Shown here piece after piece: positions 56,255 to 64,000 of a stretch of 64,000 nt of DNA. Source of the DNA: Hyphomicrobiales bacterium (GTDB taxonomy: Bacteria; Pseudomonadota; Alphaproteobacteria; Rhizobiales; Rhizobiaceae). Every line of letters starts with the position of its first letter. The first letter of the stretch is position 1. The position numbers and the translations under genes are program-made. The DNA lies in NCBI GenBank assembly GCA_900469345.1, contig UBWZ01000003.1, positions 204,577 through 268,576 of the forward strand, given 5' to 3'. Under the pieces are notes generated by a model that ran no database searches, was not told where the DNA came from, and saw only the letters and a list, made by a program, of their open reading frames with translations.

Positions 56255-56564
56255 CATACAGCCATCCCGCAAATTCCGAGCGTTTTATTAACTCACTGAT
56301 TTGACGTAATTTAATCTGTCACAAATGTTTCATCGAACTGACATAAAACGGTGTGGCTACGGTCGCTAAGACAAGCAGGCGAGCGCTGGCAGGAAGATCG
56401 GTTAGCGCGGCGTGGGACACGGAGGAGGCACAGGTGTGGACAAGGGCCGATTGGCTTGACCATCCCCGGTTCCAACGCTGTTTGGCGTCACTGAACTGTT
56501 ATCCGGCCCTGTTAAGGGCGCTCGTCGGCGCAGGGCGTCGATCCCTATCCAAGAGGAGACCCTC
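56255..56564. other. Leader region of the pst operon
   Basis: A 310-bp region with the pst promoter (PHO box at 56316-56344) and a long leader of about 200 bases before pstS. A 71-codon GTG-started frame (56353-56568) overlaps the pstS start but has no family character. I do not call it a gene. Confidence 0.55.
56316..56344 (+). promoter_or_regulatory. PHO box with three half-sites before pstS
   Basis: CTGTCAC-aaat-GTTTCAT-cgaa-CTGACAT: three seven-base half-sites at exact 11-bp spacing, matching the CTGTCAT-N4 pattern of PhoB sites. Possible -10 elements follow (TAAAAC at 56344-56349 for the first pair). Confidence 0.75.
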
Positions 56565-57620
56565 ATGAACTATTTCACTCGCCCGATGGCCGTTGCGGTT
56601 GCACTGGCTGCGGCTGCCGCGTTCGTCCCGGCTGCTCACGCTGCCGACATCTCCGGCGCTGGCGCCACCTTCCCCTATCCGATTTACGCAAAGTGGGCTG
56701 ACGCCTACAAGAAAGAGACCGGCAACGGCCTGAACTACCAGTCGATCGGCTCCGGCGGCGGCGTCAAGCAGATCAAGGCAAAGACGGTTACCTTCGGTGC
56801 CTCCGACGCGCCCCTGAAGGGCGAAGATCTGGAATCCGGCGGTCTCGCCCAGTTCCCGATGGTCATGGGTGGCATCGTTCCCGTTGTGAACCTCGAAGGC
56901 ATCAAGCCGGGCGAACTCGTTCTCGACGGCAAGACGCTGGCCGACATCTTCCAGGGCAAGATCACCTCCTGGGACGACGCTGCCATCAAGAAGCTGAACC
57001 CGAGCGCCAAGCTGCCGAACAAGGCGATTGCCGTCGTTCACCGTTCGGACGGTTCGGGCACCACCTACAACTTTGCCTACTACCTCGGCGAGACCAGCCC
57101 GGAGTGGAAGGAAAAGGTTGGCGTGAATTCGGCTCTGGAATGGCCGGTCGGCATCGGCGCCAAGGGCAATGAAGGCGTTGCCAACAACGTCACGCAGGCT
57201 GATGGCGCGATCGGCTACGTCGAGTATGCCTACGCCAAGCAGAACAAGATGACCTACACCGACATGATCAACAAGGATGGCAAGAAGGTCGAGCCGACCG
57301 GCAAGTCCTTCGCCGCCGCTGCTGAAAATGCCAAGTGGGACAGCCAGCCGGGCTACGGCGTGATCCTCGCCAACCAGGCGGGCGCCGAGTCCTGGCCGAT
57401 GACTGCCGCCACCTGGATCCTCGTGCACAAGAAGCCTGAGGATGCGGCTGCAACGGGCGAAGCCCTGAAGTTCTTCGCCTGGTCCTACAAGAACGGTGGC
57501 AAAATGGCTGCCGAGCTTGACTACGTTCCCATGCCTGAAGCGGTCGTCAAGAGCGTCGAAGAAATGTGGAAGAAGGACATCGTCGGCGCCGACGGCAAGC
57601 CGGTCTGGGCATCCAAGTAA
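56565..57620 (+). CDS. pstS: Phosphate ABC transporter substrate-binding protein
   Basis: The periplasmic phosphate receptor of PstSCAB. The 351-residue precursor has a signal peptide (residues 1-26, ending AHA), then [40 protein letters not shown], the Ser/Asp-rich phosphate site [18 protein letters not shown] and [16 protein letters not shown] strong ribosome-binding site (aagaggag) precedes the ATG. It is first in the transporter operon behind a PHO box, and a strong stem-loop follows its stop. Confidence 0.97.
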   Translation: MNYFTRPMAVAVALAAAAAFVPAAHAADISGAGATFPYPIYAKWADAYKKETGNGLNYQSIGSGGGVKQIKAKTVTFGASDAPLKGEDLESGGLAQFPMVMGGIVPVVNLEGIKPGELVLDGKTLADIFQGKITSWDDAAIKKLNPSAKLPNKAIAVVHRSDGSGTTYNFAYYLGETSPEWKEKVGVNSALEWPVGIGAKGNEGVANNVTQADGAIGYVEYAYAKQNKMTYTDMINKDGKKVEPTGKSFAAAAENAKWDSQPGYGVILANQAGAESWPMTAATWILVHKKPEDAAATGEALKFFAWSYKNGGKMAAELDYVPMPEAVVKSVEEMWKKDIVGADGKPVWASK

Positions 57621-57628
57621 TATTGATC

Positions 57629-57655
57629 GGGAGGGGCGCGAACCGCGCCCCTCCC
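57629..57655 (+). other. Intercistronic stem-loop between pstS and pstC
   Basis: GGGAGGGGCGCG-aac-CGCGCCCCTCCC is a perfect 12-bp stem with a three-base loop and no T tract. It probably protects the pstS mRNA 3' end or partly blocks read-through, giving more PstS than PstCAB. Confidence 0.7.
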
Positions 57656-57686
57656 ACGTCCACGAAGCTGGCTGAGGGGCAAAGGC

Positions 57687-58667
57687 ATGACGTTGGCAAT
57701 GGCGGAACAGCGCTCTGATACGCGCCGCGAAAAGGTCGTAAGGCGCTTCGCCTTCACCGACATGATATTCGCGGGTATCTCCCGCGCGGCTGCTATCTTG
57801 GTGTTGTTGATCCTTGGCGGTGTTGCGGTCTCGCTCGTCGTCGGTGCGTGGACAGCCCTGTCGGCCTTCGGGTTCGGCTTCCTGACCACCGAAAGCTGGA
57901 ACCCTGTCACCGAAAAGTTCGGCGCCTTGGCGCCCATCTACGGCACGATCGTCACTTCGGGCATCGCCATTCTCATCGCCGTGCCGATCGGCGTCGGCAT
58001 CGCCATCTTCCTGACCGAACTCTGCCCCCGCCCGCTGCGCCGTCCGATCGGCATCGCAGTCGAGCTGCTGGCCGGTATCCCCAGCATCATCTACGGCATC
58101 TGGGGCCTGTTCGTCTTCGCACCCTTCGTGCAGACGACCGTGCAGCCCTTCGTCATCAACCTGTTCAAAGATGTCCCCGGGCTTTCGAGCATGTTTGCCG
58201 GCCCCCCTTACGGCATCGGCATGCTGACATCCTCGATGATCCTCGCGATCATGGTTTTGCCTTTCGTGACCTCGATCACCCGCGACGTCTTCGAAACGGT
58301 GCCTGCCGTCCTCAAGGAATCCGCCTACGGCATCGGCTGCACCACCTGGGAAGTCGTCCGCCGCATCGTTATTCCCTACACCCGGGTCGGCATCATGGGC
58401 GGCATCATGCTCGGCCTCGGACGCGCGCTCGGGGAAACCATGGCCGTCACTTTCGTGATCGGCAATGCGCACCGGATCAGCGCCTCGCTGTTTGCCCCCG
58501 GCACGACGATCTCGGCCACCATCGCCAACGAATTCACCGAGGCGGACGGCGAGCTCTACACCTCCTCGCTGATCGCTCTGGGCCTTATCCTCTTCATTAT
58601 CACCCTCATCATCCTCGCAATGGCCCGTTACATGCTGATGCGGATCGGCCGGAAGGCAGGAGCCTGA
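57687..58667 (+). CDS. pstC: Phosphate ABC transporter permease PstC
   Basis: A 326-residue inner-membrane permease with six helices. Typical segments are [40 protein letters not shown], the EAA-loop region [20 protein letters not shown] and [18 protein letters not shown]. Shorter N-terminus than some PstC proteins but complete. Followed by pstA after one base. Confidence 0.96.
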   Translation: MTLAMAEQRSDTRREKVVRRFAFTDMIFAGISRAAAILVLLILGGVAVSLVVGAWTALSAFGFGFLTTESWNPVTEKFGALAPIYGTIVTSGIAILIAVPIGVGIAIFLTELCPRPLRRPIGIAVELLAGIPSIIYGIWGLFVFAPFVQTTVQPFVINLFKDVPGLSSMFAGPPYGIGMLTSSMILAIMVLPFVTSITRDVFETVPAVLKESAYGIGCTTWEVVRRIVIPYTRVGIMGGIMLGLGRALGETMAVTFVIGNAHRISASLFAPGTTISATIANEFTEADGELYTSSLIALGLILFIITLIILAMARYMLMRIGRKAGA

Positions 58668-58668
58668 T

Positions 58669-59511
58669 ATGTCGACGATCTATCCCCGCCGAAAGGCAAC
58701 CAACGGCATCATGATGGCGCTCTGCGTGGTCGCAGCCGTGATCGGCCTCGCCTGGCTCGCGCTCATTCTCGGCGCGCTGCTGTACAACGGTCTGGCCGGT
58801 GTCAACATTGCCGTCTTCACGCAGATGACGCCGCCTCCGGGCGAGGCCGGCGGCTTGCTGAACGCGATTGCAGGCAGCCTGGTCATCACCGTCATCGCCG
58901 TCGTCATCGGCACGCCGATCGGCATCATGGCCGGCACCTACATGGCGGAATACGGCCGCTTCTCCAAGCTCACCACGGTCGTCCGCTTCATCAACGACAT
59001 CCTTCTCTCGGCGCCCTCGATTGTGGTCGGCCTGTTCGTCTACGAACTGGTCGTGCGCCCCATGGGCCACTTCTCGGCCTTTGCCGGTGCCTTCGCCCTC
59101 GCCGTGCTCGTCATCCCGGTCGTGGTGCGCACGACCGAGGACATGCTCAACCTGGTGCCCAATGCCCTGCGCGAGGCAGGAACGGCAATCGGCGCCCCGC
59201 GCTGGATCGTCATCCGCTCCGTCGCCTATCGTGCCGCGCTGTCGGGGATCGTGACCGGCATCCTTCTCGCCATCGCCCGTATCTCCGGCGAAACGGCCCC
59301 GCTGCTCTTCACGGCGCTCAACAACCAGTTCTGGAGCAGCAACCTCAACGCCCCGATGGCCAGCCTCCCGGTCACCATCTTCCAGTTCGCGCTGAGCCCC
59401 TACGAGGAATGGCAGCAGCTGGCATGGACAGGTGCCCTCCTTATCACCCTAACGGTTTTGGCCCTGAGCATTATCGCGCGCAGCCTCACCGGACGCAGAG
59501 AGGATCGATGA
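58669..59511 (+). CDS. pstA: Phosphate ABC transporter permease PstA
   Basis: A 280-residue permease partner of PstC with six membrane helices: [49 protein letters not shown], the EAA loop [19 protein letters not shown] and [20 protein letters not shown]. The stop overlaps the pstB ATG (ATGA), showing coupled translation. Confidence 0.96.
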   Translation: MSTIYPRRKATNGIMMALCVVAAVIGLAWLALILGALLYNGLAGVNIAVFTQMTPPPGEAGGLLNAIAGSLVITVIAVVIGTPIGIMAGTYMAEYGRFSKLTTVVRFINDILLSAPSIVVGLFVYELVVRPMGHFSAFAGAFALAVLVIPVVVRTTEDMLNLVPNALREAGTAIGAPRWIVIRSVAYRAALSGIVTGILLAIARISGETAPLLFTALNNQFWSSNLNAPMASLPVTIFQFALSPYEEWQQLAWTGALLITLTVLALSIIARSLTGRREDR

Positions 59512-60311
59512 ACAACATGGTTTCACTGGACAAAGTCGCGCCTCAGCAGACCAGCGAAAAGGCGAAGATCGAGATCAAGAATCTCAACTTCTACTACGGT
59601 GAGTCGAAGGCGCTGAAGAACATCACGCTTTCGCTCCCGGAGCGCAGCGTCACGGCCTTCATCGGCCCGTCCGGATGCGGCAAGTCCACGCTGTTGCGTG
59701 TGCTCAACCGGATCTACGAACTCTACCCGAAGCAGCGCGCCGAGGGCGAAGTTCTGGTCGACGGTCAGAACATCCTCGACCGCAACCAGGACCTTAACCT
59801 GCTGCGCACCAAGGTCGGCATGGTGTTTCAGAAGCCGACCCCGTTTCCGATGTCGATCTATGAAAACATCTCCTTCGGCATCAAGCTCTACGAGACGCTG
59901 AGCAAGAGCGAGATGGACGAGCGCGTCGAGGCGGCCCTGCGCCGCGCGGCTCTCTGGAACGAGGTCAAGGACAAGCTGAATGCCAGCGGTCTCAGCCTCT
60001 CGGGCGGTCAGCAGCAGCGCCTGTGCATCGCACGCACCGTTGCCGTCAAGCCGGAGATCATCCTGCTCGACGAACCGGCCTCGGCACTGGATCCGCTGTC
60101 GACGGCCAAGATCGAGGAACTGATCGACGAGCTGCGCGCCGACTACACCATCGTGATCGTCACCCACAACATGCAGCAGGCAGCACGCGTCTCGCGTCAG
60201 ACCGCATTCATGTATCTCGGCGAGCTGGTGGAATTCGACGAAACCGCGAAGATCTTCACCTCGCCGCGCGAAAAGCGCACGCAGGACTACGTGACCGGCC
60301 GCTTCGGCTGA
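59508..60311 (+). CDS. pstB: Phosphate ABC transporter ATP-binding protein
   Basis: The 267-residue ATPase that powers PstSCAB. Walker [18 protein letters not shown]-loop [19 protein letters not shown], signature [15 protein letters not shown], Walker [15 protein letters not shown] and the switch His in [12 protein letters not shown] are all present. The ATG overlaps the pstA stop; a second ATG nine bases on is an alternative start. Confidence 0.97.
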   Translation: MNNMVSLDKVAPQQTSEKAKIEIKNLNFYYGESKALKNITLSLPERSVTAFIGPSGCGKSTLLRVLNRIYELYPKQRAEGEVLVDGQNILDRNQDLNLLRTKVGMVFQKPTPFPMSIYENISFGIKLYETLSKSEMDERVEAALRRAALWNEVKDKLNASGLSLSGGQQQRLCIARTVAVKPEIILLDEPASALDPLSTAKIEELIDELRADYTIVIVTHNMQQAARVSRQTAFMYLGELVEFDETAKIFTSPREKRTQDYVTGRFG

Positions 60312-60363
60312 TCGGTTGCCTTCCGCAAGAATGCTTGGACCTGTGGATTTGGAAGGAACGACC

Positions 60364-61077
60364 ATGGCCTCGACCCATATGCTCACCGCCTTTGACGAGG
60401 AGCTGCAGTACCTGACGCGCCGTATTTCCGAAATGGGCGGCCTGGCAGAGCAGATGTGCTCCGACGCTGTCCGCGCGCTGGTAAACTCCGACTCGGCGCT
60501 CGCCCAGAAGGTTATCTCCGACGACGTGATCCTCGATGGCGCCGAGCGCGAGATCCAGGAAAAGGCAATCATCACCATCGCCCGCCGCCAGCCTGTGGCA
60601 GCCGATCTGCGGGAAGTCGTCGGCTCTCTGCGTATTGCCGCCGACCTGGAACGCGTCGGCGACCTTGGCAAGAACACGGCCAAGCGCGTCATCGCCGTGC
60701 AGGGCACCGGAGTACCGCGCAAGCTTGCCCGCGGTCTGGAACACCTGTCCGATCTGGCGCTGGTTCAGCTCAAGGACGTGCTGGATGTCTACGTCAGCCG
60801 CTCCGCCGAAAAGGCCGAAGTGATCCGCCTTCGCGACGAAGAGATCGACGCCATGTACACCTCGCTGTTCCGCGAGCTTTTGACCTACATGATGGAAGAT
60901 CCGCGCAACATCACCACCTGCACGCATCTTCTCTTCTGCGCCAAGAACATCGAGCGTATCGGCGATCATGCCACGAACATTGCCGAAACGATCTACTACA
61001 TGACCACCGGCGCACAGCTGGAAGGCGAACGTCCCAAGGACGACTCGTCCAACACGGTCGGTGCTGCCGGCCGCTGA
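60364..61077 (+). CDS. phoU: Phosphate transport regulator PhoU
   Basis: A 237-residue helical protein with two PhoU three-helix repeats, each with metal-binding acidic clusters: MASTHMLTAFDEELQYLTRR, RQPVAADLREVVGSLRIAAD LERVGD, and CAKNIERIGDHATNIAETIY. It links transporter status to PhoR and prevents excess phosphate uptake. The ATG at 60364 has GGAAGG upstream. Confidence 0.96.
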   Translation: MASTHMLTAFDEELQYLTRRISEMGGLAEQMCSDAVRALVNSDSALAQKVISDDVILDGAEREIQEKAIITIARRQPVAADLREVVGSLRIAADLERVGDLGKNTAKRVIAVQGTGVPRKLARGLEHLSDLALVQLKDVLDVYVSRSAEKAEVIRLRDEEIDAMYTSLFRELLTYMMEDPRNITTCTHLLFCAKNIERIGDHATNIAETIYYMTTGAQLEGERPKDDSSNTVGAAGR

Positions 61078-61102
61078 GGCCTTGTGACGGAAGAGACCAG
61101 GA

Positions 61103-61786
61103 ATGCAGCCGAAAATTGCCGTCGTCGAAGACGAAGAAGCACTGAGCGTGCTTCTTCGCTATAATCTCGAAGCTGAAGGCTATGACGTGGATACCATCCT
61201 GCGTGGCGACGAGGCGGAAATCCGTCTTCAGGAGCGCACGCCGGATCTTTTGATCCTCGACTGGATGCTGCCGGGAGTCTCCGGCATCGAGCTGTGCCGT
61301 CGGTTGCGCATGCGACCGGAGACGGAGCGCCTGCCGATCATCATGCTGACCGCCCGCGGCGAGGAAAGCGAACGCGTCCGCGGGCTCGCCACCGGCGCCG
61401 ACGACTACGTGGTCAAACCCTTTTCGACGCCCGAGTTGATGGCGCGCGTCAAGGCCATGCTGCGGCGTGCCCGGCCCGAAGTGCTGTCGAGCGTCCTGCG
61501 CTGCGGCGACATCGAGCTCGACCGGGAGACCCATCGTGTCCACCGCAAAAGCCGCGAGGTTCGCCTTGGCCCGACCGAGTTCCGGCTTCTCGAATTCCTG
61601 ATGGCGTCGCCCGGGCGGGTGTTTTCCCGCTCGCAGCTCCTCGACGGCGTCTGGGGCCACGACATCTACGTCGACGAGCGGACGGTCGACGTCCATGTCG
61701 GGCGGCTGCGAAAGGCGCTGAATTTTTCCAGCATGCAGGATGTCATCCGCACCGTTCGCGGCGCCGGCTATTCCATGGAAGCCTGA
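61103..61786 (+). CDS. phoB: Phosphate-regulon response regulator
   Basis: A 227-residue OmpR-family regulator. The receiver has VVEDEEALSVLL, phospho-acceptor Asp53 in LILDWMLPGVSG, LTARGEE and DDYVVKPFSTPEL; the winged helix includes EVRLGPTEFRLLEFLMASPG and DERTVDVHVGRLRKAL. It would bind the PHO boxes at 54935 and 56316. Its last 19 bases overlap the tail of the convergent PACE gene. Confidence 0.97.
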   Translation: MQPKIAVVEDEEALSVLLRYNLEAEGYDVDTILRGDEAEIRLQERTPDLLILDWMLPGVSGIELCRRLRMRPETERLPIIMLTARGEESERVRGLATGADDYVVKPFSTPELMARVKAMLRRARPEVLSSVLRCGDIELDRETHRVHRKSREVRLGPTEFRLLEFLMASPGRVFSRSQLLDGVWGHDIYVDERTVDVHVGRLRKALNFSSMQDVIRTVRGAGYSMEA

Positions 61787-62232
61787 ACGCCACGATCCGG
61801 CTCGGTCTCATTCCGCTGCCACTCGGGCAGCGGAAACAACCTGTCGTAGGCGAGGTTAAACACGAAGGCGTAGGCCACGTAGAACAGCGCGAAGGAGATA
61901 TCCATCGCGAGCGCCTCCAGAAGGCCGATGCCGAGCTGCCAGGCGATGAACGGCAGCAATCCCACCAGCAGACCCACTTCGAACAGCATCGCGTGAACCA
62001 CACGCAGCCCCGCGCTCTTGCGCGTGGTGCCGGTCTTCCATTGCATTACCCGGTCGAAGAGCAGGTTGTAGAGGTAGTTCCAGCCGGTGGCGATCGTCGC
62101 CGAGACGATGCCGACGATCCCCATCAGGGACGCGGGTGTATGAAAGGCAAGCACGCCGAGTGGAATGACGAGCGCAAGGCCGATCAGTTCGAAACTGATG
62201 GCGTGGCGAACGCGGTCGCGTGGTGAACGCAT
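61768..62232 (-). CDS. PACE-family (AceI-like) efflux transporter
   Basis: A 154-residue, four-helix inner-membrane protein built from two similar halves, each starting with an Arg-x-x-His-Ala pattern: RVRHAISFELIGLALVIPLG and RVVHAMLFEVGLLVGLLPFI. Each half ends near an aromatic/Asn/Asp pattern (WNYLYNLLFDRVMQW and AYAFVFNLAYDRLFPLPEW). This is the PACE layout; characterised members export chlorhexidine and short-chain diamines by proton exchange. Convergent with phoB, with a 19-bp overlap of coding ends. Confidence 0.92.
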   Translation of the reverse strand: MRSPRDRVRHAISFELIGLALVIPLGVLAFHTPASLMGIVGIVSATIATGWNYLYNLLFDRVMQWKTGTTRKSAGLRVVHAMLFEVGLLVGLLPFIAWQLGIGLLEALAMDISFALFYVAYAFVFNLAYDRLFPLPEWQRNETEPDRGVQASME

Positions 62233-62423
62233 GGATGAACTCCAGGAATGACTGGCCGGGTCGTCCCGAAGTTTTGCCCATTGGGGGAGGTCGTCCTCGC
62301 AGCCAGGACATAGGATCTTGTGGCGCCGCTTTCAACAGGGATTTCTAACAAATGCCTGTTGCCCGACCGGTCCTCGGGGCGCAGTGCGTGCGGCGAGCCG
62401 CCGTTTTACCAGGGTTTCTGGGA

Positions 62424-62455
62424 ACAACAAAAAAGGCGGGCTTCGAGCCCGCCTT
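62424..62455 (-). terminator. Terminator of gcrA
   Basis: On the minus strand AAGGCGGGCT-cga-AGCCCGCCTT (10-bp stem) is followed by TTTTGTTG. It lies 22 bp after the gcrA stop codon. Confidence 0.92.
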
Positions 62456-62476
62456 GATGGCAAGTCGTGTCAGGCT

Positions 62477-63013
62477 TCAGGCCCGGGCAGCGGCCCTGCG
62501 GCGCTCGTGCACCGGCTGGTAGGCAAGACGTGCGTGATAAGCGCAGTAAGGCGACGCATCCGGAGATTCACATCCGCAGAAGTGGAAATCGTCCTTCAGC
62601 GGATCGCCGACGGGCCATTTGCAGGTCCGTTCGGTCAGGTCGGTGAGGGCTAGCTGCTTGGAGATCGGAACGACGACATTGCCCTTGGGTGCAACGATGA
62701 TTTCCTGAACGGTATCGACGTCGTTTTCGTCCTGCAGAGCTGTCGCGCCGACGGTGCGGGCTGCAGGGCGGGCGGTGGCAACGCGCGACGGGAAATTGGT
62801 AGGGCGTGGTGCAGCAGCAGGACGCTTCGTCTGAGTGCGACCGGCGGCGGCGACACCGCCTGCCTTGGCACGGCCCGGAAGGTTCAACCGGTGTACCTTG
62901 CCGATCACGGCGTTGCGGCTGACGCCGCCCAGCTGGGCGGCAATCTGGCTTGCGCTAAGCCCTTCTGCCCATAGACGCTTCAGTTTTTCGACGCGCTCGT
63001 CAGTCCAGTTCAT
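62477..63013 (-). CDS. gcrA: Cell-cycle regulator GcrA
   Basis: A 178-residue transcription factor that works with sigma-70 at promoters carrying methylated GANTC sites. The N-terminal DNA-binding domain is diagnostic: MNWTDERVEKLKRLWAEGLS, then ASQIAAQLGGVSRNAVIGKV followed by HRLNLPGR. A Pro/Ala-rich linker follows, and the sigma-interacting domain contains CKWPVGDPLKDDFHFCGCES and YCAYHARLAYQP. Its upstream region has six GANTC sites, so feedback by GcrA/CcrM is plausible. Confidence 0.97.
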   Translation of the reverse strand: MNWTDERVEKLKRLWAEGLSASQIAAQLGGVSRNAVIGKVHRLNLPGRAKAGGVAAAGRTQTKRPAAAPRPTNFPSRVATARPAARTVGATALQDENDVDTVQEIIVAPKGNVVVPISKQLALTDLTERTCKWPVGDPLKDDFHFCGCESPDASPYCAYHARLAYQPVHERRRAAARA

Positions 63014-63048
63014 GCCCGTTCTCCGCCTTTGAACGTTGTCGGCATGCA

Positions 63049-63240
63049 GAATCCGTCCACCTGCGCTGCGATGGTTAAGTCGCAACACCCACTAGATCTA
63101 TGATTTAGGTGACTAGTTCCGCCGCATGCGTTCTAGTAATTGATGATTAACCTAGTGTGAGGCTGACTCTGTGGCAAGAGTCGCTGGAATCCCAACGAAT
63201 CGATTTCTCGGTTTTCCCCAACTTGCTCGGAAATCGAGTC
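63049..63240. promoter_or_regulatory. Cluster of GANTC (CcrM methylation) sites upstream of gcrA
   Basis: GANTC occurs at 63049, 63165, 63178, 63187, 63197 and 63236; five fall within 76 bp. Chance expectation is about one per 256 bp. Such clusters mark promoters controlled by CcrM methylation and GcrA. Confidence 0.65.
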
Positions 63241-63303
63241 ATTTCTGCCACATCTGCCGAAAGCCCCGGCAACTCGAAAATACCCTGAAATGCCCGTGTT
63301 TTA

Positions 63304-63369
63304 TTGACAGCCCGCCGGCAAATGTCGATAGTGCCCGCGCCGCCCAGTGGGCGGCATTTTTGATTTTTT
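63304..63369 (+). promoter_or_regulatory. argD promoter and adjoining T-tailed hairpin
   Basis: TTGACA (63304-63309), 17 bases, GATAGT (63327-63332) form a good promoter. GCCGCCC-agt-GGGCGGC (63339-63355) followed by atttttgatttttt is a perfect terminator shape that begins almost at the predicted start site, 40 bp before argD. It may terminate upstream transcripts or stabilise the argD mRNA 5' end. Confidence 0.55.
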
Positions 63370-63409
63370 CGGGCCGCTATACCCGAAACCTTTCAGGAGT
63401 GACATCGCC

Positions 63410-64000
63410 ATGGCCGAAGCCGCGCTTTTCGACACTTTTGCTCGCGCCCCCCTGCGTTTTGAACGCGGAGAGGGCGTCTGGCTCGTGACGGAGAGCGGCG
63501 AGCGATATCTCGACTTTGGCGCTGGCATTGCCGTCAATTCCCTCGGGCATGCGCATCCGCACCTCGTCGAGGCGCTGAAGAGCCAGGCGGAAAAGGTCTG
63601 GCATACGTCCAACCTCTATGAGGTGCCGGGCCAGGAAAGCCTGTCGCGTCGCCTTGCCGACAATTCATTCGCCGACAAGGTGTTCTTCACCAATTCGGGT
63701 GCCGAGGCGCTTGAATGCGCAATCAAGACCGCGCGGCGGTACCAGTTCGTGAAGGGCCATCCCGAGCGCTTTCACATCATCACCTTTGAAGGCGCCTTTC
63801 ATGGCCGCACGCTGGCGACCATCGCCGCTGGTGGCCAGGCCAAGTACCTCGAGGGGTTCGGCCCCAAGGTCCAGGGCTTCGACCAGGTCCCGTTCGGCGA
63901 TCTCGATGCCCTGAAGGCGGCCGTCACCGAGGCGACCGCGGCGATCCTCATCGAGCCGATCCAGGGCGAAGGTGGCATCCGGCCCGTCCCCAAGGAATTC
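63410..64000 (+). CDS. argD: Acetylornithine aminotransferase (partial, runs off the window)
   Basis: The first 197 codons of a class III PLP aminotransferase that makes N-acetylornithine in arginine synthesis. Seen are [60 protein letters not shown] (PLP phosphate site), [17 protein letters not shown] and [12 protein letters not shown]. The PLP-binding Lys lies beyond the window edge. The ATG at 63410 has CAGGAG upstream. The start [17 protein letters not shown] matches rhizobial ArgD. Confidence 0.94.
   Translation, partial: MAEAALFDTFARAPLRFERGEGVWLVTESGERYLDFGAGIAVNSLGHAHPHLVEALKSQAEKVWHTSNLYEVPGQESLSRRLADNSFADKVFFTNSGAEALECAIKTARRYQFVKGHPERFHIITFEGAFHGRTLATIAAGGQAKYLEGFGPKVQGFDQVPFGDLDALKAAVTEATAAILIEPIQGEGGIRPVPKEF

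Larger units (their letters stand above)
63014..63409. other. Divergent promoter region between gcrA and argD
   Basis: A 396-bp region without a convincing gene. It holds six GANTC sites (listed separately), an AT-rich core, a TTGACA promoter and a T-tailed hairpin before argD. Short frames inside it lack coding character. Confidence 0.65.

Noticed and set aside
56353..56568. Small GTG-started gene before pstS
   Set aside because: It overlaps the pstS start, has no recognisable family features and lies in the operon leader.

Overview
The window is a gene-dense, GC-rich chromosomal segment from an alphaproteobacterium, most likely a member of the Rhizobiaceae (Rhizobium/Agrobacterium/Sinorhizobium relatives). 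Support comes from the phrR-type regulator before metK and trmB, the rpmH-rnpA-yidC-engB block, the phoR-pstSCAB-phoU-phoB order, the GcrA cell-cycle regulator with a cluster of GANTC (CcrM) sites, a RirA-type iron box, and DUF1150 next to Hsp20. I see no phage, insertion sequence, integrase, CRISPR array or conjugation gene. Most of the window is core metabolism with small accessory insertions. All assignments are by reading motifs; no database search was run.

Layout. 0-10.7 kb: phrR-like regulator, metK, trmB; Hsp20 with DUF1150; nucleoside hydrolase; LOG-family protein; dapD-dapE with a membrane protein; then truA, fmt and def on the minus strand. 10.7-25.3 kb: rmuC, ribokinase, a beheaded chemotaxis receptor fused in frame behind the ribokinase stop, an EF-hand protein, a HAD nucleotidase, an EamA permease and argB. 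Next come an ECF sigma/anti-sigma/fasciclin module, then engB-yidC-rnpA-rpmH reading leftward, and an intact chemotaxis receptor. 25.3-41 kb: orphan histidine kinase, tRNA-Arg(ACG), GT39-type glycosyltransferase, SDR plus proline-racemase-family pair, Sel1 protein, pyrC, diguanylate cyclase, pyrE, fructokinase, DUF3096, pgi, a DUF900 lipoprotein hydrolase and fadD.

41-54 kb: PRC-barrel and GNAT proteins face a tight minus-strand operon of ACP, acyl-AMP ligase and NadE-like amide synthase, which is the most enigmatic cassette here. Then exonuclease III, a 2-hydroxyacid dehydrogenase, an FAD oxidoreductase, an iron-box-controlled siderophore-interacting protein, a tRNA-Thr(CGT) with a degenerate tRNA beside it, nitronate monooxygenase and a large membrane protein of unknown function. 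54-64 kb: a phosphate region (ppk2 diverging from phoR, then pstS, pstC, pstA, pstB, phoU, phoB) with two visible PHO boxes, a PACE efflux protein overlapping phoB tail to tail, gcrA, and the start of argD, which runs off the window.

How parts fit. PhoR/PhoB sense phosphate through PstSCAB/PhoU and probably switch on their own operon through the PHO boxes; Ppk2 diverges from the same promoter region. The ECF sigma factor probably drives the fasciclin gene through a GAAAC-N17-CGTC promoter. fadD and the nitronate monooxygenase gene carry related ACGT-type palindromes and may share a lipid or branched-chain regulator. Several leaders (def, hsp20, argD, pstS) contain hairpins placed where they could affect translation or transcript stability.
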